From positions 869,519 through 933,518 of the forward strand of contig NW_006921533.1 in assembly GCF_000340215.1 (NCBI RefSeq): a stretch of DNA of 64,000 nt, read 5' to 3'. Numbering within the stretch: the stretch's first letter is position 1; the number at the start of each line of letters is the position of its first letter. A program made the translations under genes and the position numbers. The notes below the pieces were generated by a model. That model did no database searches and was not told where the DNA came from. It worked only from the letters and a program-made list of their open reading frames with translations. The DNA is from Pseudocercospora fijiensis CIRAD86. Its lineage: Eukaryota > Ascomycota > Dothideomycetes > Mycosphaerellales > Mycosphaerellaceae. Of this stretch, positions 24,203 to 34,214 are shown piece after piece.

Positions 24203-24647
24203 ATAACGAACCTCTATTTACGAAAGCCCGTATTAATACTACGAGTAATAGTACGGTTATATTTGCTATAGAAACTCTTAGCGCCGAGACCTTTATCGAC
24301 GCCGAGAATATTACTAAGCGAATTCGCGATACCTCGATTAAAGATACTCTCTTCTAATAAGTAAAAGGATACCTCTATAGTAGAGCGGACTCTCCTAATA
24401 ATCTCTTATTATCCCCCTTAAACTATAAGGTTAAAAATAAAAACCTCTTATTCTATTACGACTATCTTTATATACTAGAAGCTAAAGAAACGGACAAGTC
24501 GCTTTATACTAATATTATCCGCGTATACTACGACTATTCCGCTACTAGCTATTCTAGTATTATAAAAACGTTCTACCTCGTTAGCTATAGCTACTATTAG
24601 CTACGAATATACGAGGATATTAAACGATATATCGGCGCCTACTATAC

Positions 24648-24955
24648 TATAAGAACCTAAGTAAGTAAAGTCTCCTATCCTGCCTTAGTAAGCCTATATA
24701 ATAATTATATAATATTATTATATATAGTACGATATAGCCGCGCTAGCGATAAGCTTACTTAGCGTATATACGTAATACTCGATTACTCGTATAGATATAC
24801 TCGGTAGCCGGTACGGTAAATATACTATCCGTACTAGGCCTAGTTAATAGTAGTCGCTCTGCCCTATTCTAAGAAAGGTACGGTTTAGTTCTACTTTCTA
24901 CTATAGCGATTAGTAGAGGGCGTTCTATACGTTACTATATATCTATTTCCTTATA
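24648..24955 (+). repeat. 5' LTR of element B (308 bp)
   Basis: It has the same length as the 3' LTR and aligns without gaps in my reading. It differs mostly by CA to TA and TG to TA changes, and is more heavily mutated than the 3' copy. Confidence 0.95.
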
Positions 24956-25009
24956 GTTCTAAACCGTCTACCCTTCGTAGTAGCCTATAGAATCCCGAAA
25001 GATAAATGT

Positions 25010-26340
25010 AAGCGACCCGAACGCGCCGGGCGCGAAAAACGCGTAGAATAATATATTAGAAGCGCCTATAGTATTAGAAAACGACGTAGCGATATAATAA
25101 TACGAAGCTAAATACTAGGCGCGCCGAGAAGCGACCTGCCTATAGCTCGAACGATTTCTAGCTAAGTAAGAAGTACTTAGGCTAGAAGTATAGGCTTAAG
25201 AAGCTAAGCGAGAGAATACGCGTCTTCGTACCCTTAGGGACGTAGGCGATACGCTAGCTCCGAGTAGTAGTATCGCTAGCGAGGGTCTTACGATAACCCT
25301 ATCTCTAGGCGACGAAGACGATAAGAACGAGGAAGAATTAGCTAACGAGTCGATTTAGAGGCCTAAATCTTAGAGAGCTAAATCTATCTCGTATCGACTA
25401 CCTCTTTCTAGAAGTACGCTAAGCGTAGCCCCTATACCTAGTATAAGCTACGTAGTCGCTAGTCTTACGGCTATTAAGCCTCGCCTAAAGGAACCTAAGC
25501 CCTTTAAAGGCAATACGATTAAGGAGTTAAGGCGATTCCTTTAAGAACTTTCTATTACCTTTATACTATCCGGAGCTACCTATTATACGGACGAGAGTAA
25601 GGTGCTTTATAGTATTATATACCTTGTAGGCGATACGTAGGAGCGATAGTATAATAAAAACAGCCTTAAGGACTTATAGAATTATATCTACTAGGACTTT
25701 AAAACCTTCTATCGGGACTGCGTCGGGGACCCTATAAACCGTATACTAGATATAACCCTCGAGTATAAGGCGGCCCGTTAGCGTAAGGGACAGTTAGTCT
25801 AAAGCTTTGCCCTTAAGCTTGTAGTGCTCGAAGATTAACTTAGCGACTATAGCGAGGAGTATAGGATCTACTATCTCCTCGTTAAACTCTAGCCGGCGAT
25901 TCGTAGCGCGATTATTAAATACTATATAGTACTAACGACGCGTTACGAACTCGTAGAGCTTGCGACGCGCATCGAGACCCCTAATAAGCCGTCTAGTAAA
26001 CGCAAGGATCGTAACTACGATAAAACTAGAGGTAGTAAAGGTAAGAAGCGTCGATCTAATAGTTAGGCCTATAAGTAGCAGTTAAATCGCGACCGTAGCG
26101 TAGGCGGGAAGTATACGAAAGGCGATAACTCGTAAGGCGGGTATAATATTAGCAAGGTCGAATGTTATAGCTATCGCTAGAAAGGCTATTATAAGAACGC
26201 GTACCCGAACTGCTATCTCTAGAAAGACGACAACCTTACGGTACGTAAGGTAGCCGCTAACGCTAAAGAGAAGAAGAACGACTCGAAGGCTAAGGGAAAA
26301 GACAAGGCACCTCCTAAGAGCTAGGGATAGGTACGGAATC
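25010..26340 (+). pseudogene. Element B gag, RIP-damaged
   Basis: The frame is readable through TAG/TAA codons. The N-terminal part is charged and the central part capsid-like. A Lys/Arg-rich segment is followed by a zinc knuckle near 26161-26215, where the Cys/His spacing C-x2-C-x4-H-x4-C is still recognisable although TGY/CAY codons have become TAY. It cannot encode a functional protein. Confidence 0.7.
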
Positions 26341-26379
26341 TTAACTAAGTAGCTTAGTAGTAGTAGTACCTATAGGACG

Positions 26380-29300
26380 CGTATACGGAGCAATCGTTAC
26401 GTAAGAAGGGGAAGTGTCCGTCGAATACTTATTAGATAATGCTACTAATATTAATATAGTATCTTAAGAATTCGTTCTACGATACTAGCCTTAGCGGATT
26501 GTTAATGCCGTACTACCTAGTACCGACAGTTTCTAGGGCAACCGAGGATACTACTACGGAGCGTATTATCTACGCTTACGGATCGCCGACTCTATAGGCT
26601 AAGAACGCATTACTACCGGAGTGTTCTACGCTTTCGAAATGCCCCTCCCTAATATTATTCTTAGTAGGCCTTAAAGGCGCGATTAAAAGGTAATCGTCGA
26701 TAGCTCGACAGATACCTAGACCTATAGGAACGAAACCGTAGCGCGTTCGATACGCGTACGGGAACTATAGGAATTCTAGAAGGATATACGTAACGCCCTA
26801 TACGTATATACGATTAGCGTTCGCTAGCTCCGCGAAATCGCTAAAGGTTCCTCCTTACTAGAAGAATTTAAAGACTTCGAAGACGTCTTTATAATAACGC
26901 CCGAAGCGAGACGTAAGCTCCCTAAAGACGTAGAGTATGCGATTAACCTAATCCCCGGAACGAAGCCGCTATACAAACCTCTCTACTATTCTTTAGGAAG
27001 AGAGCTTAGCGACCTTCGTAATTACCTAAGCTTAGCCTTAGACAACGATTAGATCTAGCTTAGTATAAGCGAGGCGGGTACGCCGATCCTATTCGTACTA
27101 AAGAAGGATAGTAGTCTAAGACTCTACGTCGATTATAGGGGGCTAAACGAGATTACTATTAAAAATCGTTACCCCCTACCTCTTATTAGCGAAACGCTTA
27201 ATAGGCTTAAGGACGTCGAATAGTATACGTCCTTAGACCTTTAGGATATATATTACCGTATCTATATTAAGCGAGGCGACGAGTAGAAGACTACGTTCCG
27301 TACGCGGTACGGGCACTTCGAGTATAAGGTAATGCCTTTTAGGCTTACTAATGCTCCTACTACGTTTTAAGGATACATTAATAGGGCGTTAGCTAGCCTA
27401 GTTAATATTTGCTATATCGTCTATCTTAACGATATCCTCGTCTATAGCAAAACGCGAGAGGACTACGTACGAGACATACGCGCTATCCTTACGCGGCTTA
27501 GAAAGTTTGCATTATATACAAACAGAAAGAAATGTTCCTTCTAGAAGAAAGAAGTCGAATTCCTTAGGTTTATCGTTAGTACTAAAGGCGTATCGATAGA
27601 TTAGCGTAGGGTAAACACTATTAACGAGTAGCCTTGCCTATTAACGCTAAAGGAGGTTTAATCCTTCCTCGGATTCTATAACTTCTACCGGAGGTTTATC
27701 CCTAATTACTCCCGGATCGTTATACTACTAACCGCCCTATCGAAAGGAGCCGTAAATAGCCGAAAGCTAGGGTAGGTCCCGTAGGGCGAAAGCGAGAAGC
27801 AAGCGTTCCGCTAGCTAAAGGCTACCTTTAGCTCGGCCTCGATATTGCGATACTATAATCCTACGAAGCCCCTATATATCGAAACCGATGCCTCTACGTT
27901 TGCCTTAGTAGGAATTATATTATAATAGAGCGAAGATAGGAATTAGTACCCTATTGCCTTCTAGTTACGAAAAATAGTCCTAGCCGAGACTAATTATAAG
28001 ACCTATAACTAGGAGCTCCTAGCGGTTGTCGAGTCCTTTAAGCATTAGCGCCCGTACCTCGATAGCGCCTAGTATACGACCCGCGTAGTTATCGACTACG
28101 CTAATCTTAAGGGCTTTATAAAAATAAAGCAGCTTATCGGAAGGTAGGCAAGATAAGCAACCTTCCTTATATCTTTTAACTTTACTATTAAATATCGGGC
28201 TAGTAAGCGAAACCTAGCCGATACGCCTTTACGACGTAGCGACTATAAGAGCGAGTCGTAGGCGGTAAACAACCTTCTCCCTATATTATAGTCGAAACTA
28301 GCTCTATAGTTAAATCTACCCGAGGATATCGAGCCGATTATAAAACGCATCTCTATTATATATATAAAGATGCGAGACGCTAGTGCAGCGCTAGCGGAAC
28401 GTAAGAGTTTTATTAGTAGTCCCGTAAGAGTAGCGGCTACTATCGTTAGGAATAACAGGCTCTACTACGAGACACCTAATATAATCCTTAGTTTCGTATA
28501 TACTTTGTAATAGCTAGAGCAAGCGAGAGGAGGAGGCTTATACGAGACAAGCTTACTAGCGGGTAGCTTAGCCTCGTTAAGTAGTTCTAACCTCCCGCCT
28601 AGCTATTCTCGTCGTAGTAACCTTATTTACTACGGTAATGCGCTATATGTCCCTAAGGACTACGTATTGCGTACGTAACTAATACGTATATACTACGACG
28701 ACCCTTTAGCTAGACACTTTAGTATAGCTAAGACTATAGACCTAATACGCCGAAAGTACTTCTAGCCGAAGATAGCCGAGGATATTACGGCCTATGTCCG
28801 TACCTATAGAATTTGTTAACGGTCGAAGGCGAAGCGCTATCGCCTATATAGCGAGCTCGCTACTCTGCCTATACCGACCCGACTTTAGTAAGAATTAACG
28901 ATAGACTTTATTACCGATCTCCCGCCGAGCAAGCTCGGTGCCTACGTATATACTACGATCCTCGTAATAGTCGACCGCTATACGAAAATAAGCCTCTTTA
29001 TCCTAACGACGAAGAAGTATATAGTAGTAGAACTCGCGGATATCCTTTAAAGGGAGGTAATTAGGCGTTTTAGAGTGCTATTAGGCATTGTTAGCGATCG
29101 TAGATCGCTTTTTACTAGCTAGTTTTAGAGCGACTTCTACTTCGAAGCGTATATAAAGCGTAGGCTTAGTACAGCCTTCTATCCTTAGACTAATAGGCAA
29201 ACCGAACGCGCGAACTAGACCCTCGAGCAATACCTACGATGCTATTACTCTAAGAATTAGAGTAAGTAGGCTAAACTGCTGCCTTAGGCGGAGTTTGCCT

Positions 29301-29968
29301 ATAATAATAGCGTTTATCCTACGTTGCGTATAAGCCCCTTTAGGATGCTCTACGGCTTCGATCCTAATCTAATACTAAGAGCGAATAAGCTACTAGCTCG
29401 GGACGAGCTAACTAAGGGAAGGGTACTAGTAGCTATCGACGCTACGGAGCGACTATAGAAAGCATATAAGACGCTTGCGGAACGCTAGTAGAAAGTAGCA
29501 GAATACTAGGCTAAGCAATACAATATATACTATACTACTAAGATATATAGTATAGGCGACTTAGTCTTGCTATCGATAAAGAATATTAGCTTAGATGTCC
29601 TAAAGAAGAAACTTAGCCCGAAGTATATAGGGCCTTTCTGCATTATTAACGCAGTTAGAGCGCAGGCGTACCGCCTAGCACTGCCGTTAAGCACGAAGAT
29701 CTACAATGTTTTCTATGTTTCCCTCCTCGAGCCTTAGTATAGGCGCGATAGCAAGGAGTATAAGGTAAGTATACCCGTCGCTAAAGGCGATAAGTAGTAG
29801 GTAGAAACAATCGTAGCAAAGAAGATAAAGAAGCAAAAGGCGTACTACCTTATTAAGTAGCGAGGATAGCCTAAAGAATATAACACTTAGGAGCTAGCTG
29901 TTTATATTAAAGATTCTATAGCGTTAGACGAGTTCGAAGCTTAAGCGAAGCGTAAGCGTAGGTAGTAA
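26380..29968 (+). pseudogene. Element B pol, RIP-damaged (protease, RT, RNase H, integrase, chromodomain)
   Basis: Domains in order are a protease-like region (about 26.4-26.8 kb) and RT with [10 protein letters not shown] and a mutated YxDD read as YLND (about 27.1-27.5 kb). RNase H follows (about 27.85-28.2 kb), then the integrase zinc finger and catalytic core (about 28.7-29.3 kb, with TIDFITDLP and an RQTER-type motif). A short chromodomain-like tail lies at about 29.78-29.95 kb. Stops are mainly ex-Gln or ex-Trp codons. The chromodomain fits targeting to H3K9-methylated chromatin, in agreement with insertion into an older repeat. Confidence 0.8.
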
Positions 29969-30046
29969 TTAAAATAAAAGAAAATAAAACTTAAGAAAAA
30001 AATAGTAGACACGTACTCGTTTCGCTACTAAAAAAGGCCTATTAGC

Positions 30047-30914
30047 TTAGTATATATAAAGAAGGCGCCGCGTAAGCGCGGCGACGGCGGACCGCCTACC
30101 CTACTTATCCTTAGAATCCTTAGCCTCCTCCTTCTCTTCGATGCCTATAGCGGCATCGATAGCGGCGACGGCCTTAGCGCTAACGCGCTAAGCGAGGTTC
30201 TAGTATAGTTAGTATACGAAGCGCAAGTAAAACGAGGCTATAGGAAAAACTATACCTAACGACTAATCTCTACTAAACTAGCTAGGTTAGTACCGATATG
30301 CTCGAGGGTACCGAGTAGGTTAACGTCCGTAAGGGACCCGCTAGCGGCCCCCTTACGGGCTAGGGCTTTGCCGCCGGGGGTTACCTTATTCTTATTAGTA
30401 TAAAAGACATATAGCGTAGATAGGATAACTAACGTTAAGGTTAGTATACGAAGCGTAAGCGGAGCGTATAAGGAATATACGTACGACTATAGAGTCTAGC
30501 TCGGCCTAGAGTGCCTCTAAGGCCTCGTTAGACTCCTCGATAGAGTCGTAGCCGTCTAGGTCGTATAGGTCGCGCGTAGAGCGTACGGCGCGAATGCGCG
30601 CTAGTAGCGACACTAGTAAGCGGGCCGTAAGCGGAGTGTAGGTATAATAGCTACCGCGGTAGCGATCGTAGTTACGCTTAGTAGTAGGGTCTATATTGCT
30701 ACCTATATAAACCTTAGTTAGGTCTACTAAAGCGAGTTAGTTGCGAAGCGTAAGCGCGTAGCAAGTAGCGAGAACACGTACTATTAGCTATTATATACTT
30801 AAAGCAACGGGTATAGCCCTCTAGGACTTTTAGGGGGCGCTAGGTAGGCGTAGTAGGTATCGAGGGCAGAGCGCCTATAGCGCGCTTACCCGAGGCACGC
30901 GAAGGAGTAGATAT
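30047..30914 (-). pseudogene. Antisense four-exon gene in the 3' region of element B (unknown function)
   Basis: The minus strand gives a coherent spliced frame with exons 30914-30782, 30726-30481, 30428-30256 and 30199-30047. The introns are 55, 52 and 56 nt. All three have GTAC/GTAT donors and a CTAAC branch site (TACTAAC in two) just before the acceptor. All exon junctions keep frame, totalling 234 codons plus stop. The apparent start is ATA at 30914, a RIP form of ATG. The few in-frame stops before the terminal TAA are all TAG, as expected from CAG. The protein is polar and Ala-rich, with an acidic/Lys-rich stretch near the C-terminus; I recognise no domain. It sits between pol and the 3' LTR. 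A fourth 42-nt intron inside exon 2 is possible. I do not know its function. Confidence 0.6.
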
Positions 30915-31337
30915 ACTAGTAATGTTTTTTTTAGATAGATGTTTAAAAAAGAAAAATCTTTAAGTAATACTAGGGGGGCGTAAGATACGAGTAGGTAGAG
31001 GGTAGGTAGAGGGTATTCGGAGCGCTTAGAAAAAGAAGAAGTTTTTAAGCGGGCTTCGAATGCTTTAAATACTCGCCTCGCTTTCGGATAGCTTGCGTTC
31101 TCGCGTAGCTACCGCGTTCTTAGAAATTTAGGCAACCTCTAGTTAGTGCTAGAAGCAGCCGCGCTTTAAATCTATAAACAAACAAGCAACTACGAGGCAA
31201 ATTATAACGTGCCTAGCAACTATAGCCTAGCGATAAGTGCGTATAAGACGCGTAAGTGCAGCGCAGAGTGTAAGAAATAGTATAATTTACTATATTGCCC
31301 TATAGCTAGAATAGCTATACCGAGGGAAGGAGATAAT

Positions 31338-31645
31338 TATAAGAACCTAAGCAAGTAAAGTCTCCTATCCTGCCTTAGCAAGCCTATATAACAATTATAT
31401 AATGTTATTACGTACAGTACGATACAGCCGCGCTAGCGATAAGCTTGCTTAGCGTATGCGCGTAATGCTCGATTACTCGTACGGACATACTCGGTAGCCG
31501 GCACGGTAGATATGCTATCCGTACTAGGCCTAGTTAATAGTAGTCGCTCTGCCCTGTTCTAAGAAAGGTACGGTTTAGTTCTACTTTCTACTACAGCGAT
31601 TAGTAGAGGGCGTTCTATACGTTGCTATATACCTATTTCCTTATA
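31338..31645 (+). repeat. 3' LTR of element B (308 bp)
   Basis: This is the less mutated of the two LTRs, keeping CA and TG at many sites where the 5' copy has TA. It is flanked on the right by the TATAC duplication and preceded by the polypurine tract. Confidence 0.95.
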
Positions 31646-31650
31646 TATAC

Positions 31651-32890
31651 CTACCTTTAGACTAAATCCTTAAGATAAGCTAAACGAGGACTTCTTCGGC
31701 CTCTATCTATACCGACTACTCGATAGAAGAGCGTAACGATAGACTTTATTACCGGTCTTTCTAATAGTTCCGGTTATAACTCGATCCTTATTATCGTCGA
31801 TCGACTAACTAAGATATAATACCTTATCCTATTCGTATATAAAGAAGGACGCTCGAACGCTTAAGTAGTAGTAGATACCTATCTTATTTATATTTAGAAG
31901 CTTTACGGTCTTCTAGATACTATTACTTCCGACTACGGTATATAGTTTATCTCTAAATTCTAGAACTACTTATATAAGCGCCTATATATTAAGCGTAACC
32001 TATCGACCGCTCGTTACTTATAGACTAATAGATAAACTAAACGCTTAAATAAAGTTATCGAAGGATATCTCCGATTATATATAAACTACGAGTAAGACGA
32101 CTAGAGCCTCTAGCTCCTAGTCGCCGAATTCGTAATAAATAACGTACCCTCTAAAACTACCGGATTGTTACCGTTCTAAGCTAGCTACGGTTACAATCCT
32201 CGTCTTAGAAGTAAACCTTTAACCCTACTAGAAGAAGATTTACCGTTAAATAATAATACTTAAGCCTAGATCGATTACCTATAGAGCCTCGAAATATATC
32301 TTATCGAATAGATACGGTATTAGTAGTCTCGTATAGAAGACTTAACTAACTAATACCGCCGACCCGCTTCTATCTATTATATCGGTAATAAAGTCTTCTT
32401 ATCGCTTAAAGGTATAAGTACGGATCGACCTAACGTTAAACTCGACGTTAAGAACTCTAGACCGTATAAGATTACTAAGGCAATATCGCTCTACGCGTAT
32501 TAACTAAAGCTGCCTAATTTAATACGTATCTATAACGTCTTTTATACTTCGTTACTTATACTAGTACCTAAAATAGGCATACCTAGTTAACGATACGAGC
32601 TACCGCCGCCGCTAGTTATCGACGGTAATAAGGAGTAAGAGGTAGAAAGAATACTAGATATAAAAGGCAAAGGAGATAATATATAGTATAAGGTAAAATA
32701 GATTAGATATAACAAACCGATATAGGAAGCCGCCGAGAACGCTACTAATACGTAAGAAGTAGTAAAGGACTATTATAAGCGCTACCCGCGTAAGCTACAA
32801 CTACGTATTATTAACTTAGCGATATTAATACGACCGAGCGTACTATTATTAGTCGCTACAATCGTAATACTATATAAGTAACGAGTAGAT
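31651..32890 (+). pseudogene. Element A pol, right part (integrase core and chromodomain-like tail)
   Basis: The frame interrupted by element B resumes here. The integrase core region follows (TIDFITGLP, IIVDRLTK, a Q-T-D-R-Q-T segment) at about 31.75-32.2 kb. A chromodomain-like C-terminus lies at about 32.6-32.85 kb. Only about 40 bp separate its end from the 3' LTR, so element A has no room for an antisense gene like that of element B. Confidence 0.8.
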
Positions 32891-32928
32891 AAAGCGCCGT
32901 AGACGTCGCCTATAAAGGGGGAAAGTAC

Positions 32929-33206
32929 TATTACGATCTTAGCGACTTATATATATAATTCGAGGTTACGTAACTAAAGGTTATATAACTTAATGCCTAA
33001 GGCATCCGCCGAGTAGATAAAAGCCTCTCCCGCGAGAGAGCCTCTCTCTCTTTCTTCTTTAACTCGTTATTAATTTAGATAGCTATTTAATTAATATCTT
33101 AATAGATCCGCCGAGTAGATAAAAGCCTCTCTTATAAGAGAGCCTCTCTCTCTTTCTTCTTTAACTCGTTATTAATTTAGATAGCTATTTAATTAATATC
33201 TTAATA
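32929..33206 (+). repeat. 3' LTR of element A with a 101-bp internal tandem duplication
   Basis: Positions 32929-33104 match the 176-bp 5' LTR. Positions 33106-33206 repeat its last 101 bases (33004-33104) with a few changes, including CCCGCG changed to TTATAA in the foldback. The target duplication TATTT occurs only after the second copy, so the duplication belongs to this LTR. Confidence 0.85.
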
Positions 33207-33211
33207 TATTT

Positions 33212-33720
33212 ACTTTCTATTCTATTTATATTCTATTTGTATTCTTAATATTTTCTATTTATATTAGCTACTATAATTATTCTTTATTATTTTAATAGTA
33301 TTTTATAGTCTCTAAGTCTAATTAGAGAGAATCTTAGTAATTAGCTAATATAATTTTAAAATATAGCTAATTTAGTAGTTAGCTAAACTATAATTTAACT
33401 ATTTCTTAGATTCTATTTAAATTCTATCTAATTCCTATCCGATTCCTATCCGATTCCTATCCGATTCCTATCCGATTCCTATCCGATTTTTAAATTATAT
33501 TTAATTCCTATTTAATTCCTTTCCGAATCCTTTCCGAATCCTTTCCGAATCCTTTCCGAATCCTTTCTAAATCCTTTTAAAAAATCTTTACCCTATAGTA
33601 ATTATTATAGAAGTAAAAAAATAAAAGATTATTTATTTCTTATTGAAATTTCATTTAAGTTCTATTAAAAATATAATAAACTTACTCAATGGTTTCGCAT
33701 TCCAATTAGCTTAACCTCGG
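33212..33720. repeat. AT-rich repeat, right copy, with TCCTATCCGAT and TCCTTTCCGAA 11-bp arrays
   Basis: The first 280 bp correspond in order and orientation to 18880-19170. Arrays of 11-bp units lie at 33429-33490 and 33508-33560. RIP-type composition ends near 33,660, where normal sequence resumes. No gene is present. Confidence 0.75.
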
Positions 33721-34214
33721 CTAACCCCCTGTCATTTTAGAGTTCCTGACCACCGCGGTAGTCAGCTCGGCGATTTTGGTGGTCAGACCGGCGCTGCGCT
33801 CCATCTCAAGGCACACTGGAGACCCCACACTGCACAGTCTCTTCATCATCCGGAGACGATCGCTGTTCGATGTCGCCCTTGGCGCGCATTGCAGACGTAC
33901 TAATAGCTGCGAATCACTCCTCCAAAGTGGTTCGGTCTGCTCTTCACGGCTCTGCGTTCTTGCGCAACGTCGAGACTGCATCTTCGACCAGGACGAACAG
34001 ACAAGATCGGGTTGACTGAGCTTACAGGTGAGTAAGCTTTGTTGTGAAGGTTTGGAGGGTGAGTGGCATTCTGCGATACACATTTTAATGGTGCCATGTC
34101 GGTGTTCTTTCTCCACGCTCTCCGCACTCTTGGAAATACCAAGCAAATGCTTCTCCATGCTCGGCACGCAGAAGACGCTCGACTAACAGGGCTTCTTAAG
34201 AACAGAAAGCCACC
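33721..34214. promoter_or_regulatory. Upstream region of the JEN1-like gene
   Basis: This 494-bp region of normal composition lies between the repeat block and the transporter start. It contains one CCCCAC (33823-33828), the complement of GTGGGG, which fits the carbon-repressor CreA consensus SYGGRG. A single site is weak evidence. The ATG has a good Kozak context (CACCATG). Confidence 0.4.

Larger units (their letters stand above)
19700..24642 (+). pseudogene. Element A gag-pol, left part (gag to integrase N-terminus)
   Basis: Reading the plus strand through RIP stops, a gag-like basic/coiled region occupies about 20.0-21.3 kb and a decayed CCHC-like knuckle region about 21.36 kb. A protease-like region lies near 21.8-22.1 kb. 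Reverse transcriptase follows at about 22.7-23.2 kb ([10 protein letters not shown] motif and a decayed YxDD), then RNase H at about 23.5-23.8 kb. The integrase zinc-binding part lies at about 24.2-24.64 kb, where element B interrupts it. Nearly all stops are TAG or TAA. The protein is certainly not made. Confidence 0.8.
24648..31645 (+). mobile_element. Element B: 6,998-bp Ty3/gypsy chromodomain retrotransposon nested in element A
   Basis: Two 308-bp LTRs (24648-24955 and 31338-31645) are flanked by the 5-bp duplication TATAC (24643-24647 and 31646-31650). LTR ends are TATAAG...CTTATA, a RIP form of TGTAAG...CTTACA. A polypurine tract (GAGGGAAGGAGA) precedes the 3' LTR. The interior has gag with a CCHC knuckle, then protease, RT, RNase H, integrase and a chromodomain, and then 1.37 kb of extra sequence with an antisense gene. 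It inserted into the integrase region of element A. RIP stops kill gag and pol. Confidence 0.95.
19406..33206 (+). mobile_element. Element A: RIP-inactivated Ty3/gypsy LTR retrotransposon (chromovirus type), split by element B
   Basis: LTRs of 176 bp lie at 19406-19581 and 32929-33104, the 3' one with an extra 101-bp tandem copy to 33206. A 5-bp TATTT lies on both sides (19401-19405 and 33207-33211). Termini were TGTTA...TAACA and are now partly TA-mutated. A polypurine tract (AAAGGGGGAAAG) ends at 32925, just before the 3' LTR. Order of domains is gag with a decayed zinc knuckle, protease, reverse transcriptase, RNase H, integrase and a chromodomain-like tail, which is the Ty3/gypsy order. 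Without element B and one copy of its 5-bp duplication it is about 6.8 kb. Stops throughout are of the type CAG/CAA/TGG mutated to TAG/TAA, so the element is dead. Confidence 0.9.

Noticed and set aside
33721..34167. A 148-codon minus-strand frame upstream of JEN1
   Set aside because: No domain, no sensible start context and composition like non-coding DNA; treated as promoter/5' UTR.
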